From UBA12018 sp051656605 (lineage in GTDB: Bacteria > Bacteroidota > Bacteroidia > Bacteroidales > CAMTPD01): a DNA stretch of 64,000 nt. Below, piece after piece: positions 35,682 to 45,192 of this stretch (position 1 is its first letter; each line of letters opens with the position of its first letter). The position numbers were made by a program, and so were the translations under genes. Under the pieces are notes generated by a model. That model was not told the origin of the DNA and ran no database searches. It saw only the letters and a list, made by a program, of their open reading frames with translations. Where the stretch lies: assembly GCA_051656605.1 (NCBI GenBank), contig JBOGCF010000001.1:6864-70863 (forward strand), given 5' to 3'.

Positions 35682-37142
35682 ATGGAAAAAACACAACGGC
35701 TACAACCTATTTTGATGAAGCAAAATAGAAAAACGATGTTAAAACTGCTGGTTTCTTTAGGAGTAATACTTCCCGCCTCAGCGATACAAGCACAGCATAC
35801 GGGTAAATATTTAAAGGAACCTCTTCCCGAAACGTGGGTGGCAGATAGTTTATTTCAGAATAATGCAATTGATTGCTCTTGGTGGAAATCATTTAATGAT
35901 CCTCAACTAGATTCTATTATTAATGTTGCAATTCAGAACAACTATAATGTCCTTACGGCAATCAATAGAATCTCAGCAGCACGAGCTCAAATGCGTAGTG
36001 CGTATGGTGCATTACTTCCATCATTTGGATTAACCGCAGACTTTACAAGAGCAAGATCTAGTAAAAATGCCAATCCTCTCCTTCCTTCTATCTATAGCTC
36101 GCAATACAATGCCGCTATTGATATGAGTTGGGAGGTCGATATTTTTGGAAAGATCCGTAATCAGGCAAATGCGCAACGCAAGCTCTATCAAGCCAGTGAA
36201 GACGATTATCAATCAGTGATGATTTCATTAGCTTCACAAATTGCCTCTACGTATTTTCAAATACGCACTGCTCAGCAATTGTTGCTTGTTACCGATCAAA
36301 ACATCAAATCACAAGAAAGTATTCTGAAAATAACAGAAGTACGCTATAATACAGGTTTAGCTTCACAACTTGATGTTGCTCAGGCCAAATCCATTTATTA
36401 CAATACACAAGCGAGTCGTAACTCTATTATGACTACGATCTCTAACAGCATCAATTCGCTTGCGGTGCTTATGGGTGCATATCCGGCACAAATGCGTAAT
36501 GCTTTTATGTCGGCAAAAGATTTACCTAATCCCGTACATATTATTCCGGTTAGTATTCCGGGCAAATTGCTTTTACAACGCCCCGACCTGCGAGCTGCCG
36601 AAAAACAAATCGAAGCTCAAGCAGCTCAATTAGGTGCCGCAAAGGCCGATTGGCTTCCTTCATTCTTTCTCAACGGCGCATTTGGGTTTTCAGCTCCGGA
36701 GTTGAACCATTTATTTGAAAAGAATAGTCAGAATTGGCAAATACAGCCAACTATGAAATGGACCATCTTCAATGGCGGACAACGCAAAGAAGCTGTTACC
36801 GCAGCTAAGGCAGTACTCGAAGAAAACATAAACCAATTTAATCTATCGATGCTTAGCGCCGTGCAAGAAGTAGAAAGTTCTATGGATGCATACAAGAACT
36901 CGATTAGAGAGATAAACGAGCTAAGAACCGTTGTAAATCAGGGTGAAATAACCCTCAAACTTTCTATTGATTTATACAAAGAAGGTTTGACAGAGTTTCA
37001 GAACGTTCTATCTGCTCAACAATCTTTACTTCAATATCAAAGTTCACTTACCCAGTCACAAGGTAATACACTGGTATATCTGGTGCAACTATATCAAGCT
37101 CTTGGTGGCGGATGGGATACCGAAAATAATAACAACAGATAA
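35682..37142 (+). CDS. Outer membrane channel of RND efflux (OprM/NodT family)
   Basis: This 486-residue protein has a hydrophobic signal ending IQAQ at about residue 38. The start is uncertain: Met12 (35715) or Met19 (35736) would give a more normal signal peptide. The mature protein holds two outer-membrane efflux repeats, with NNYNVLTAINRISAARAQM and LLLQRPDLRAAEKQIEAQAA typical of the NodT group. It forms the exit duct of a tripartite pump with the adaptor and AcrB-type transporter encoded immediately downstream. In most such operons this gene comes last; here it comes first. Confidence 0.9.
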   Translation: MEKTQRLQPILMKQNRKTMLKLLVSLGVILPASAIQAQHTGKYLKEPLPETWVADSLFQNNAIDCSWWKSFNDPQLDSIINVAIQNNYNVLTAINRISAARAQMRSAYGALLPSFGLTADFTRARSSKNANPLLPSIYSSQYNAAIDMSWEVDIFGKIRNQANAQRKLYQASEDDYQSVMISLASQIASTYFQIRTAQQLLLVTDQNIKSQESILKITEVRYNTGLASQLDVAQAKSIYYNTQASRNSIMTTISNSINSLAVLMGAYPAQMRNAFMSAKDLPNPVHIIPVSIPGKLLLQRPDLRAAEKQIEAQAAQLGAAKADWLPSFFLNGAFGFSAPELNHLFEKNSQNWQIQPTMKWTIFNGGQRKEAVTAAKAVLEENINQFNLSMLSAVQEVESSMDAYKNSIREINELRTVVNQGEITLKLSIDLYKEGLTEFQNVLSAQQSLLQYQSSLTQSQGNTLVYLVQLYQALGGGWDTENNNNR

Positions 37143-37153
37143 ATATTCTAATT

Positions 37154-38284
37154 ATGCTTGCAAACCACAAATGTATGATGCTGTGTCTTACAGCATCGAT
37201 TATGGCTGTAACAGGGTGTAGCAACTCGAAAAAAGAACATGCCCAAGAGATGCCTCCACTCGAAATTACGGTGGCAAATCCGGTTGTACAAGATATTACA
37301 TTAACAAAAGATTATCCGGGTTATCTCACTGCATTTAAAACCGTAAATCTTGTTGCACGTGTCAATGGTACATTACAACGAATCAATTATACACCCGGCA
37401 CTGAAGTAAAACAAGGACAACTACTTTTTGTAATTGAGCCCTCGACCTATCAACATCAAGTAGAAGAAGCAAAAGCGCAATTAGCAAATGCCCAGGCGCA
37501 GTATGCTTATGCAAAAGCGTCGTATGACCGTACCAAAGAAGCTTCGATATCTAATGCGGTAAGTGAAATCTCCGTAATTCAAACCGAAGCTAATATGAAT
37601 CAGGCTAAGGCATCGGTTGAAGATGCTAAAGCAGCGCTTGCAAACGCCGAACTGAATCTAAGTTATTGTTATGTTACCGCTCCTTGTAGCGGACGCATTA
37701 CCAAGAATCAATATGATCTCGGTAATTACATCAATGGCGCATCTAGTCCTGTACTTGCAACTGTATATGATGATAAGCAATTATATGCATATTTCGACGT
37801 GTCAGACAATCAATATCTGAATGCATATCTGAATAGTAAAAACAATTCGTATGGTAAAGAATCTATCGACTCTGTCACTGTACTTCCTAGTGGAGACAAT
37901 ACATTTGCAAAGAAAGCAAAAGTAGACTATTTAGGGCCTAACGTTACATTGAGTACCGGTACGGTAGAAATGAGAGCCGTATTAGACAATCATGTAGGCG
38001 AATTAAGAGATGGATTGTATGTGCGTGTCATTTTGCCTTATGCAAATAAAAACCAGGCTGTATTGATACAGGAAGCTAGTATTGGAAACGATCAACGCGG
38101 ACGATTCGTATACTTGGTAAACGATTCGAATATCGTAAAATACACACCTGTACAAGTAGGTCAACTAATGAGTAATAACTTACGAGAAATTGTATCAGGG
38201 GTCAAATCCGGCGACAAATACGTTGTAAACGGACTATTAAAAGTTAGAAATGATATGCCGATAAAACCGGTAGAAGCAAAATAA
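37154..38284 (+). CDS. RND efflux periplasmic adaptor lipoprotein (AcrA-like)
   Basis: This 376-residue lipoprotein has lipobox AVTGC with lipidated Cys22. Lipoyl half-motifs VNLVARVNGTLQRINYTPGTEVKQGQ and APCSGRITKNQYDLGNYI flank a short helical hairpin rich in Ala and Gln, followed by beta-barrel (YAYFDVSDNQYL) and membrane-proximal domains ending in VVNGLLKVRNDMPIKPV. It connects the inner-membrane RND transporter to the outer channel. It starts 11 bp after the channel gene and ends 32 bp before the transporter gene. Confidence 0.93.
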   Translation: MLANHKCMMLCLTASIMAVTGCSNSKKEHAQEMPPLEITVANPVVQDITLTKDYPGYLTAFKTVNLVARVNGTLQRINYTPGTEVKQGQLLFVIEPSTYQHQVEEAKAQLANAQAQYAYAKASYDRTKEASISNAVSEISVIQTEANMNQAKASVEDAKAALANAELNLSYCYVTAPCSGRITKNQYDLGNYINGASSPVLATVYDDKQLYAYFDVSDNQYLNAYLNSKNNSYGKESIDSVTVLPSGDNTFAKKAKVDYLGPNVTLSTGTVEMRAVLDNHVGELRDGLYVRVILPYANKNQAVLIQEASIGNDQRGRFVYLVNDSNIVKYTPVQVGQLMSNNLREIVSGVKSGDKYVVNGLLKVRNDMPIKPVEAK

Positions 38285-38316
38285 TCGAGTTTTAAATCCA
38301 CTAAAACGAAACCACT

Positions 38317-41300
38317 GTGTCAAAGTTTTTTATCAACAGGCCAATCTTTGCAACTGTAATTTCATTGTTGGCCATGCTAGCGGGTTTAGTCTCTCTGATT
38401 AATCTTCCCATAGCACAATATCCCGAAATCACCCCACCTACCATTATGGTATCGGCCAATTATCCGGGAGCTTCTCCCGAGCTTATTGCCGCATCCATCG
38501 GTTCTCCTATCGAGGAGCAGGTAAATGGTGTAGAGGGTATGATGTACATGAGCTCCTATTCAGGAAGCGGACAGTACAACCTGACCATTACCTTCAACAT
38601 TGGTGTCGATGTAGACATGGCCAATGTGATGGTACAAAACAAAATCAATCCGATTTTAAATACCCTTCCGGCAAGTGTTGTACAACAAGGGCTTACCATC
38701 AAGAAGCAAGAAAGCAACATGTTGATGATTATCAACTTGCTTTCTAAAGATTCAATCTACGATGGCTTGTATCTTTCAAATTATGCAACGCTAAACATTG
38801 TTGACGAATTATCTCGTATCAATGGGGTTGGTAATGTAATGGCGCTTGGTGCCGGTAATTACAGTATGCGTATATGGCTCGACCCGGTCATTTTGGCTAG
38901 TCGTGGCGTATCGGTTCAAGATGTAATGCAGGCTCTCGAGTCTCAAAACATCGGATCTACTGCCGGTAGCGTAGGTACACCTCCGGGAAGTAACAACATC
39001 GCATATTCTTATGCAATTCAAACAGCGGGACAACTTACCTCTGTAGATCAGTTCGAAAACATTATCATTCGTTCTACCTCTTCGGGACAATACCTTCGCT
39101 TAAAAGATATTGCTCAAGTTGACTTAGGTAGTTTTACCTATTCAACAGTGTCAAAAGACAACGGAATGCAAACCTCTTTTATCGGTATTGCTCAATCTCC
39201 CGGAGCTAATGCACTTCAGCTTTCAAATGAAGTAAAAGCAAAAATGGAAAGTCTTAGCAAGTATTTTCCATCCGGAGTGTATTATGATGTTTCTTTGGAT
39301 ACGACAGACTTTATCCGAGATTCTATTCAAGAGGTTATTAAGACGTTCTTCGAAACCATGCTCATTGTAATCTTGGTTATCTTGCTTTTCCTCCAAAACT
39401 GGCGGGCAGTAATTATACCATCCATTACGATTCCGGTTTCTTTGATCTCGACATTTGCCGTTATGAACTTGCTGGGATTCTCGATCAATATGCTTACGTT
39501 ATTTGGTCTGATTCTGGCCATCGCGATTGTGGTCGACGATGCCATCATGGTTGTAGAAAACACCTATCGGCTTATGGAGTCTGACAACTTACCAATCAAA
39601 GATGCTGTAATCAAGGCTATGGAAGAAATCACCGGTCCAATTGTAGCAATCGTTCTTGTGATGTTGGCTGTATTCGTTCCTACTGCTTTTATTGGAGGTA
39701 TTACAGGACAATTGTTTCGTCAGTTTGCACTTACCATTGCAGCCTCAACCTTTATTAGTGGACTATGTTCGCTTACATTGACACCTGCATTATGTGCATT
39801 ATTCTTGAAACCCGAAAAACGCAGCAAGTTCTTTATCTACGACTGGTTCGATAAATTCTATGCAAAGGTTGCCAACTGGTATGGAAAAACCACAATGGCC
39901 TTCTTGAAAAAAGCAGGAGCAGGTGTACTATTCTTCGTTATTTGTGCTGCCGGAACATTTTATTTGTTCTCAAAAACTCCAACAAGCTTTATCCCAGAAG
40001 AAGACCAAGGGTATTTCTTTGTGAGTATACAATTGCCAGATGCTGCCGGTATGGGACGTACCGAACAAACAACTGATCAGGTAAGAGAAATTCTATCTTC
40101 TTTTGATGAAATATCATCAATCATCACAGTTGATGGATATGACATGCTTTCTGGTAGTTTGGGGTCAAATAGTTCTACTGTATGGGTATCTTTAAAGAAT
40201 TGGAAATACAGAACTAAGAAAGATCAAAAAGTAGCTGCATTGGTTAGCAGATTCAATGGCATAGCATACGAAACCATACAGACCGGACAGGTATTTGCAT
40301 TCAACCCTCCTGCAATTCCGGGCTTAGGTACGGTAGGTGGTCTGAATCTTGTTCTTGAAGATATCAACAACCTCGGGCAAGGTCCTATGATGCAAGCAAT
40401 TCAAGCTTTGGAAGCAAGTGTAAAAGATGCACCGGCTATAGAAAGCATTACCTCTCAGTATAGTGCAAATGTTCCGAAATATCAATTGAACATTGACAAA
40501 GATAAGATCAGACTATTAGGTCTTACATATGAGCAAGTTAATGAAATTCTTACCGTATATTCAGGTACGGCATACATCAATAACTTCCCAATGTTTGGTC
40601 GTATTTTCAATGTAGTGTTGGGTGGTGCAGCAACTTCACGACAAACAATTGAAGATATTCTTAATCTTCAAGTTCAAAATAGTCAGGGACAAATGGTTCC
40701 ATTCTCTGCTTTCGCTACTGTAGAGTATTATACTGGTGTAGATCAGATCAATCGTTATGACCTGTACAATGCTGCATCAATCATTTGTAATACGAAAGCT
40801 GGATATAGTTCCGGCCAAGGTATGCAACAGATGGAGCAACTGGTATATAAAGTACTTGGTAAAAACTATGGTTACGAATGGACCGGTATGGCTTATCAAG
40901 AAGCAACTTCTTCAAGTGGAGTTATGATTATTTATGTGTTGGCCTTTATCGTTGCGATACTTGTTTTGGCAGCTCAATACGAAAGCTGGACCAATCCGTT
41001 TGCAGTAGTAATGGGGATACCTTTTGCATTACTGGGTGTTATCGTAGGATGTATCGTTATGCATCAATCCTTAAGTGTTTACTCGCAAATTGGGATGGTG
41101 CTTTTGATGGCACTTTCTGCTAAGAATGGTATCTTGATTGTAGCCTTTGCTCGAGACAAACACAATGAAGGCCTAACAATTCGAGACTCAGCTGTTGAAG
41201 CCGGCAAACTTCGTCTTCGTCCTATCTTGATGACATCGTTTGCATTTGTATTTGGTGTGATGCCTTTGCTATTCGCATCCGGGGCTGGTGCCGACAGCCG

Positions 41301-41463
41301 TATATCATTAGGTACAGCCGTAGTATTTGGTATGGCTTTCAATACGGTATTTGGTACCGTAGTTATCCCAATGTTCTACGACATACTTCAAAAACTTGAT
41401 GAGAAGCTACGAGGCAAGAAACCGGTAACGGAAGCTCCTTCTCAAATAAAGGATAACGTATAA
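38317..41463 (+). CDS. RND multidrug efflux transporter (AcrB-like, HAE1)
   Basis: This 1048-residue inner-membrane pump has a GTG start, giving MSKFFINRPIFATVI, the standard HAE1 opening; no in-frame ATG is suitably placed. Twelve membrane helices are in the 1+5, 1+5 arrangement, with two large periplasmic loops. The proton-relay aspartates are in AIAIVVDDAIMVVENTYR, and the GGITGQLFRQFALTIAAS motif is present. It expels hydrophobic drugs or host-derived amphiphiles using the proton gradient. No TetR-type repressor gene is adjacent, so control is not visible here. A strong terminator follows. Confidence 0.96.
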   Translation: MSKFFINRPIFATVISLLAMLAGLVSLINLPIAQYPEITPPTIMVSANYPGASPELIAASIGSPIEEQVNGVEGMMYMSSYSGSGQYNLTITFNIGVDVDMANVMVQNKINPILNTLPASVVQQGLTIKKQESNMLMIINLLSKDSIYDGLYLSNYATLNIVDELSRINGVGNVMALGAGNYSMRIWLDPVILASRGVSVQDVMQALESQNIGSTAGSVGTPPGSNNIAYSYAIQTAGQLTSVDQFENIIIRSTSSGQYLRLKDIAQVDLGSFTYSTVSKDNGMQTSFIGIAQSPGANALQLSNEVKAKMESLSKYFPSGVYYDVSLDTTDFIRDSIQEVIKTFFETMLIVILVILLFLQNWRAVIIPSITIPVSLISTFAVMNLLGFSINMLTLFGLILAIAIVVDDAIMVVENTYRLMESDNLPIKDAVIKAMEEITGPIVAIVLVMLAVFVPTAFIGGITGQLFRQFALTIAASTFISGLCSLTLTPALCALFLKPEKRSKFFIYDWFDKFYAKVANWYGKTTMAFLKKAGAGVLFFVICAAGTFYLFSKTPTSFIPEEDQGYFFVSIQLPDAAGMGRTEQTTDQVREILSSFDEISSIITVDGYDMLSGSLGSNSSTVWVSLKNWKYRTKKDQKVAALVSRFNGIAYETIQTGQVFAFNPPAIPGLGTVGGLNLVLEDINNLGQGPMMQAIQALEASVKDAPAIESITSQYSANVPKYQLNIDKDKIRLLGLTYEQVNEILTVYSGTAYINNFPMFGRIFNVVLGGAATSRQTIEDILNLQVQNSQGQMVPFSAFATVEYYTGVDQINRYDLYNAASIICNTKAGYSSGQGMQQMEQLVYKVLGKNYGYEWTGMAYQEATSSSGVMIIYVLAFIVAILVLAAQYESWTNPFAVVMGIPFALLGVIVGCIVMHQSLSVYSQIGMVLLMALSAKNGILIVAFARDKHNEGLTIRDSAVEAGKLRLRPILMTSFAFVFGVMPLLFASGAGADSRISLGTAVVFGMAFNTVFGTVVIPMFYDILQKLDEKLRGKKPVTEAPSQIKDNV

Positions 41464-41481
41464 TTCTGATACGCATCTAGC

Positions 41482-41527
41482 AAAAAAGCCATGCTCATCT
41501 TCTTAGAAGAATAAGCATGGCTTTTTT
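41482..41527. terminator. Bidirectional terminator
   Basis: AAAAAAGCCATGCT pairs with AGCATGGCTTTTTT around an inner stem and a short loop, with A and T runs on both sides. It separates the convergent RND operon and rmlA. Confidence 0.9.
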
Positions 41528-41538
41528 AAATTAGTTCT

Positions 41539-42417
41539 TTACTTAGAAGCTTTCAAGTTTATCAAATACTGTCCGTATTGATTCTTTCGCATTGGATAAG
41601 CCACTTGTTCTAGTCTTGCCTCATCAATCCATCCATTTCGATAAGCAATCTCTTCAAGACATGCAACCTTCAATCCCTGACGCTTTTCAATTACCTCTAC
41701 AAATGTAGAAGCCTCCGATAGCGAATCGTGTGTTCCGGTATCTAACCAAGCAAAACCACGACCAAGTGTCTTCATGCAAAGTTCTTTTCTTTCGAGGTAG
41801 CATTGATTTACCGTTGTAATCTCCAGTTCTCCACGAGCCGAAGGCTTGATATTCTTCGCAATCTCCACTACGCTATTTGGATAGAAATAAAGCCCCACCA
41901 CTGCATAATTCGATTTCGGCTGCAAAGGCTTCTCTTCGATAGATACCACATTACCTTCCGAATCAAACTCTGCCACACCGTAACGCTCCGGGTCATTCAC
42001 CCAATAACCAAATATCGTTGCTTTGTTTAGCTCATCAACATTGCGAACTGCATTTTGCAACATAGCAGAGAAACCCTGACCATAAAAGATATTATCACCA
42101 AGTACCAAGCAAACAGAGTCGTTACCGATAAACTCCTCTCCAATAATGAATGCTTGAGCCAAACCATCGGGAGACGGTTGTTCTGCATATTCAAACGTAA
42201 CACCATAATCAGAACCATCACCCAGCAATCGCCTAAACCCAGGTAAATCATTTGGTGTAGAAATGATCAAGATCTCACGAATTCCGGCAAGCATCAACAC
42301 CGAGATCGGATAGTAAATCATCGGCTTGTCGTAAATGGGAAGAAGCTGTTTGGATACTCCTTTTGTGATCGGATACAATCGAGTACCCGAACCACCGGCT
42401 AGAACAATTCCTTTCAT
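41539..42417 (-). CDS. rmlA: Glucose-1-phosphate thymidylyltransferase
   Basis: This 292-residue enzyme makes dTDP-glucose from dTTP and glucose-1-phosphate, the first step to dTDP-rhamnose and related sugars. Motifs are MKGIVLAGGSGTRLYPITKGVSKQL in part at the N-terminus (nucleotide loop), PMIYYPISVLMLAGI, LGDNIFYGQG, EEKPLQPKSNYAVVGLYFY and ARGELEITTVNQ. Length is normal. It lies 6 bp downstream of the guanine deaminase gene. No rmlB, C or D is in the window, so the partner enzymes are encoded elsewhere. Confidence 0.95.
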   Translation of the reverse strand: MKGIVLAGGSGTRLYPITKGVSKQLLPIYDKPMIYYPISVLMLAGIREILIISTPNDLPGFRRLLGDGSDYGVTFEYAEQPSPDGLAQAFIIGEEFIGNDSVCLVLGDNIFYGQGFSAMLQNAVRNVDELNKATIFGYWVNDPERYGVAEFDSEGNVVSIEEKPLQPKSNYAVVGLYFYPNSVVEIAKNIKPSARGELEITTVNQCYLERKELCMKTLGRGFAWLDTGTHDSLSEASTFVEVIEKRQGLKVACLEEIAYRNGWIDEARLEQVAYPMRKNQYGQYLINLKASK

Positions 42418-42423
42418 CTCTAT

Positions 42424-43743
42424 TTATTGTTGTTTGATTGTTTGATCATATACACACTCACCCATGATATAAGTAGCACGTATATTGCGGTCGTCTCCAG
42501 TCATCTGCACACCAAACAAGATTGATTCGATGTCATGCAATGACGCACGCTGCATGTACTCGCTACGCATACGCTGCAAACTTGTTACTACGGGGTCAAT
42601 CACCACAAAGTCGGCCTCTTTACCTTCGGCAAAGCTACCAATCAAATGATCTAGTTTCAATGCTTTAGCCGCTCCTAATGTAATGTGATAGAATGATTCG
42701 AAAGGAGACATTGAGTAATGTTGCAATTGCTGCACTTTATATGCCTCGTTCAGCGTCTGAAGTTGAGAAAAAGAAGTACCTGCTCCTATATCTGTCGCAA
42801 TCGAAACCTGAACCCCCATTTTATTGGCACGCTTCATATCAAACAAGCCACTTCCCAAGAATAGATTAGACGTAGGGCAATGCGCAATAGAAGCACCCGC
42901 CTTTGCAATACGTTCCATTTCAGAGTCTGATAAATGGATTCCGTGTGCAAAAATCGTACGATCCGTCAGCATTCCCATCTCTTCATATACTTGCAAATAG
43001 TCTTTACATTCCGGGAACAAAGCATCTACAACCGTCATCTCTCCCTTATTCTCAGAAAGATGCGTATGTATATAAGTCGTAGGGTACTCACGATGTAATT
43101 CGCCCAAACGCAACATCAATTGCTCATCGCACGAAATTGCAAAACGAGGAGTAATCGCATACAAAGCACGACCTTTTTCATGCCATTGCTCAATCAGTTC
43201 TTTCGAATCATTGTATGAGTTGTCTGTTTCTTCAAGCAAAGCACCATGAGCATTGCGATTCATCGCCACCTTTCCGGCAATGATACGCATGTTGTGTTCC
43301 GAAGCAGCTTCAAACAAAGCATTTGCAGCAGCCTTATGAACAGTAGTAAAAGCAACGCACGTAGTAGTACCATTGCTATACAACTCATTCAAAAAAGCTT
43401 TTGCCATACGTTTGGCGTGATGCTCAAAAGCATAAGTCGTTTCTACCGGAAAAGCGTACATATTGAGCCATTCCATCAACTGATGTCCGTACGATGCTAC
43501 GATTTCGGTTTGCGGAAAATGAATGTGCGAGTCTATAAAGCCAGGCATAATCAAGCAGCCCGAATAGTCTGTCACTTCTGCATCTGCATACTTTTCCGAA
43601 ACTGTTTTAAAGAAATCAACCTCCTTAACTTTGCCATCCTCCACTACAATACCGCCATCTTCAAAATAGCGTGCAACGGGATTTTGCGGATCTACGCAAT
43701 ACTCATCAATGTAGTCAAATATATTTCCTCTGATAATTTTCAT
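42424..43743 (-). CDS. guaD: Guanine deaminase
   Basis: This 439-residue amidohydrolase converts guanine to xanthine and ammonia. The metal-binding HxH is in MPGFIDSHIHFPQTE, followed by the guanine deaminase signature region ASYGHQLMEWLNMYAFP. Further metal ligands are in YIHTHLSE and FAHGIHLSD, and the catalytic Asp in VSIATDIGAGTS. Length is normal for the family. It is between apeB (24 bp) and rmlA (6 bp), apparently one transcript; the three functions have no obvious common theme. Confidence 0.93.
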   Translation of the reverse strand: MKIIRGNIFDYIDEYCVDPQNPVARYFEDGGIVVEDGKVKEVDFFKTVSEKYADAEVTDYSGCLIMPGFIDSHIHFPQTEIVASYGHQLMEWLNMYAFPVETTYAFEHHAKRMAKAFLNELYSNGTTTCVAFTTVHKAAANALFEAASEHNMRIIAGKVAMNRNAHGALLEETDNSYNDSKELIEQWHEKGRALYAITPRFAISCDEQLMLRLGELHREYPTTYIHTHLSENKGEMTVVDALFPECKDYLQVYEEMGMLTDRTIFAHGIHLSDSEMERIAKAGASIAHCPTSNLFLGSGLFDMKRANKMGVQVSIATDIGAGTSFSQLQTLNEAYKVQQLQHYSMSPFESFYHITLGAAKALKLDHLIGSFAEGKEADFVVIDPVVTSLQRMRSEYMQRASLHDIESILFGVQMTGDDRNIRATYIMGECVYDQTIKQQ

Positions 43744-43767
43744 AATCTTCCTTTTGAGTTATAAACA

Positions 43768-45066
43768 CTACAAGTTATAATAAGTTGTAAGTGCTTTAAT
43801 CACGTACAAATGATCTTTTGTACCACCGGTTTCACGAATCGAGTGCATCGCCCACATCGGATTGCCAATATCTACACCGCGCATCTCCATTTGAGTAAGC
43901 AGCAAGTTTCCTAATGTAGAACCACCTACCATATCCGAGTGGTTTACAAACTTCTGACAAGGAACATCGGCGAGTTTACAGATCGATTCAAATACTGCCG
44001 CAGAATCAGCATCTGTAATGTATTTCTGATTGGCATGCATCTTGATTACCGGTCCTCCGTTCATAATCGGATGGTTTGTAGGGTCGTGCTTTTCAGGATA
44101 ATTCGGATGCAGCGCATGTGCCATATCGGCCGAGATCATAAATGAATGATCCAACGCTCTGTAGAAGTCTTCGGTAGAGCCATTCATACACCAAACAATA
44201 CGCTCTAGTACAGTGCGCAACACCGGCGAAGCTGCCCCTTGTTTGGTTCCGCTCCCTACCTCTTCGTTGTCGAATATAGCAAGCACTTTCGTCTTGGCAC
44301 AATCGTGAGAATCGATCAAAGCTGTCATCCCGGCATGCACCATTGCAAGGTCATCGAGACGCCCCGTCGAGATAAACTCTTCGTTAGCTCCTACAAGACA
44401 ACCTTTTGTATATTCAAAAAGTGTAAGATCAAAATCAAGAATATCTTCTTGCTCTACCGACAATTCTTCGGCAATCAGGCGAAGCAAATAATTATCTTTT
44501 TCAAATGTATCATTTACCATTCCGATCACCGGCAGCATGTCTTTTTGCTTGCTCAGCGGATTGCCCTGATCGTTGATCGTTCTGTTGAAGTGAATGGCCA
44601 GATGCGGAATCGTAAGCAGCGGACGGTCGAAACGAATCAATCGGGTTTCGGGATTCAATACTTCGGCAGATTTAAGCATCACTCGCCCTGCGATCGACAA
44701 CGGACGGTCAAACCATGTGTACATAATCGGTCCGCCATATACCTCTGTGTTGAGTTTAAGGTATCTACCCTCTACCAGCATTTCGGCATTAGGCTTAATC
44801 TTGAACGATGGCGAGTCGCAATGTGCGCAAACCAGCTTGAACCCCTCTTCGCCTACTTTACCATTTCCCGGCACAAATGCGAATAAAGAGGAATTATTCT
44901 TTGTAACAAAATACTTTCCTCCGGCCTCGATAGTCCATTTGTCACCAAAAGAAAGTTCTGTATATCCACTATTTTTCAGTTGTGTACGCAGTGTCTCTAC
45001 CGCATGAAAATTGGTAGGACTCGATGCGATAAAATCGATCAGCTTATTGGCATATTGCTTTTCCAT
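43768..45066 (-). CDS. apeB: M18-family aminopeptidase
   Basis: This 432-residue cytoplasmic metallo-aminopeptidase removes N-terminal residues, acidic ones in some family members. Zinc ligands and catalytic residues are in FKLVCAHCDSPSFKIKP (His and Asp), GRLDDLAMVHAG, AIFDNEEVGSGTKQGA (Glu pair), MISADMAHALHPNY and the C-terminal PMWAMHSIRETGG. Length is standard. It is the first gene of the apeB-guaD-rmlA run and is divergent from the M13 peptidase gene. Confidence 0.94.
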   Translation of the reverse strand: MEKQYANKLIDFIASSPTNFHAVETLRTQLKNSGYTELSFGDKWTIEAGGKYFVTKNNSSLFAFVPGNGKVGEEGFKLVCAHCDSPSFKIKPNAEMLVEGRYLKLNTEVYGGPIMYTWFDRPLSIAGRVMLKSAEVLNPETRLIRFDRPLLTIPHLAIHFNRTINDQGNPLSKQKDMLPVIGMVNDTFEKDNYLLRLIAEELSVEQEDILDFDLTLFEYTKGCLVGANEEFISTGRLDDLAMVHAGMTALIDSHDCAKTKVLAIFDNEEVGSGTKQGAASPVLRTVLERIVWCMNGSTEDFYRALDHSFMISADMAHALHPNYPEKHDPTNHPIMNGGPVIKMHANQKYITDADSAAVFESICKLADVPCQKFVNHSDMVGGSTLGNLLLTQMEMRGVDIGNPMWAMHSIRETGGTKDHLYVIKALTTYYNL

Positions 45067-45133
45067 GATCTGTATATTTTAAGTAAAACTACGAATGCAT
45101 TTTTATTTGCGTAAATATATACAATAATCTCTG

Positions 45134-45163
45134 TTGCGTATATATAGGATATCACTATATTTG
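45134..45163 (+). promoter_or_regulatory. Promoter of the M13 peptidase gene
   Basis: TTG at 45134-45136 and TATATTTG at 45156-45163 are separated by 19 bp. The ATG follows 29 nt later. Confidence 0.68.
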
Positions 45164-45192
45164 CGCCCAACTTAACCGTTATAAATTTAAGT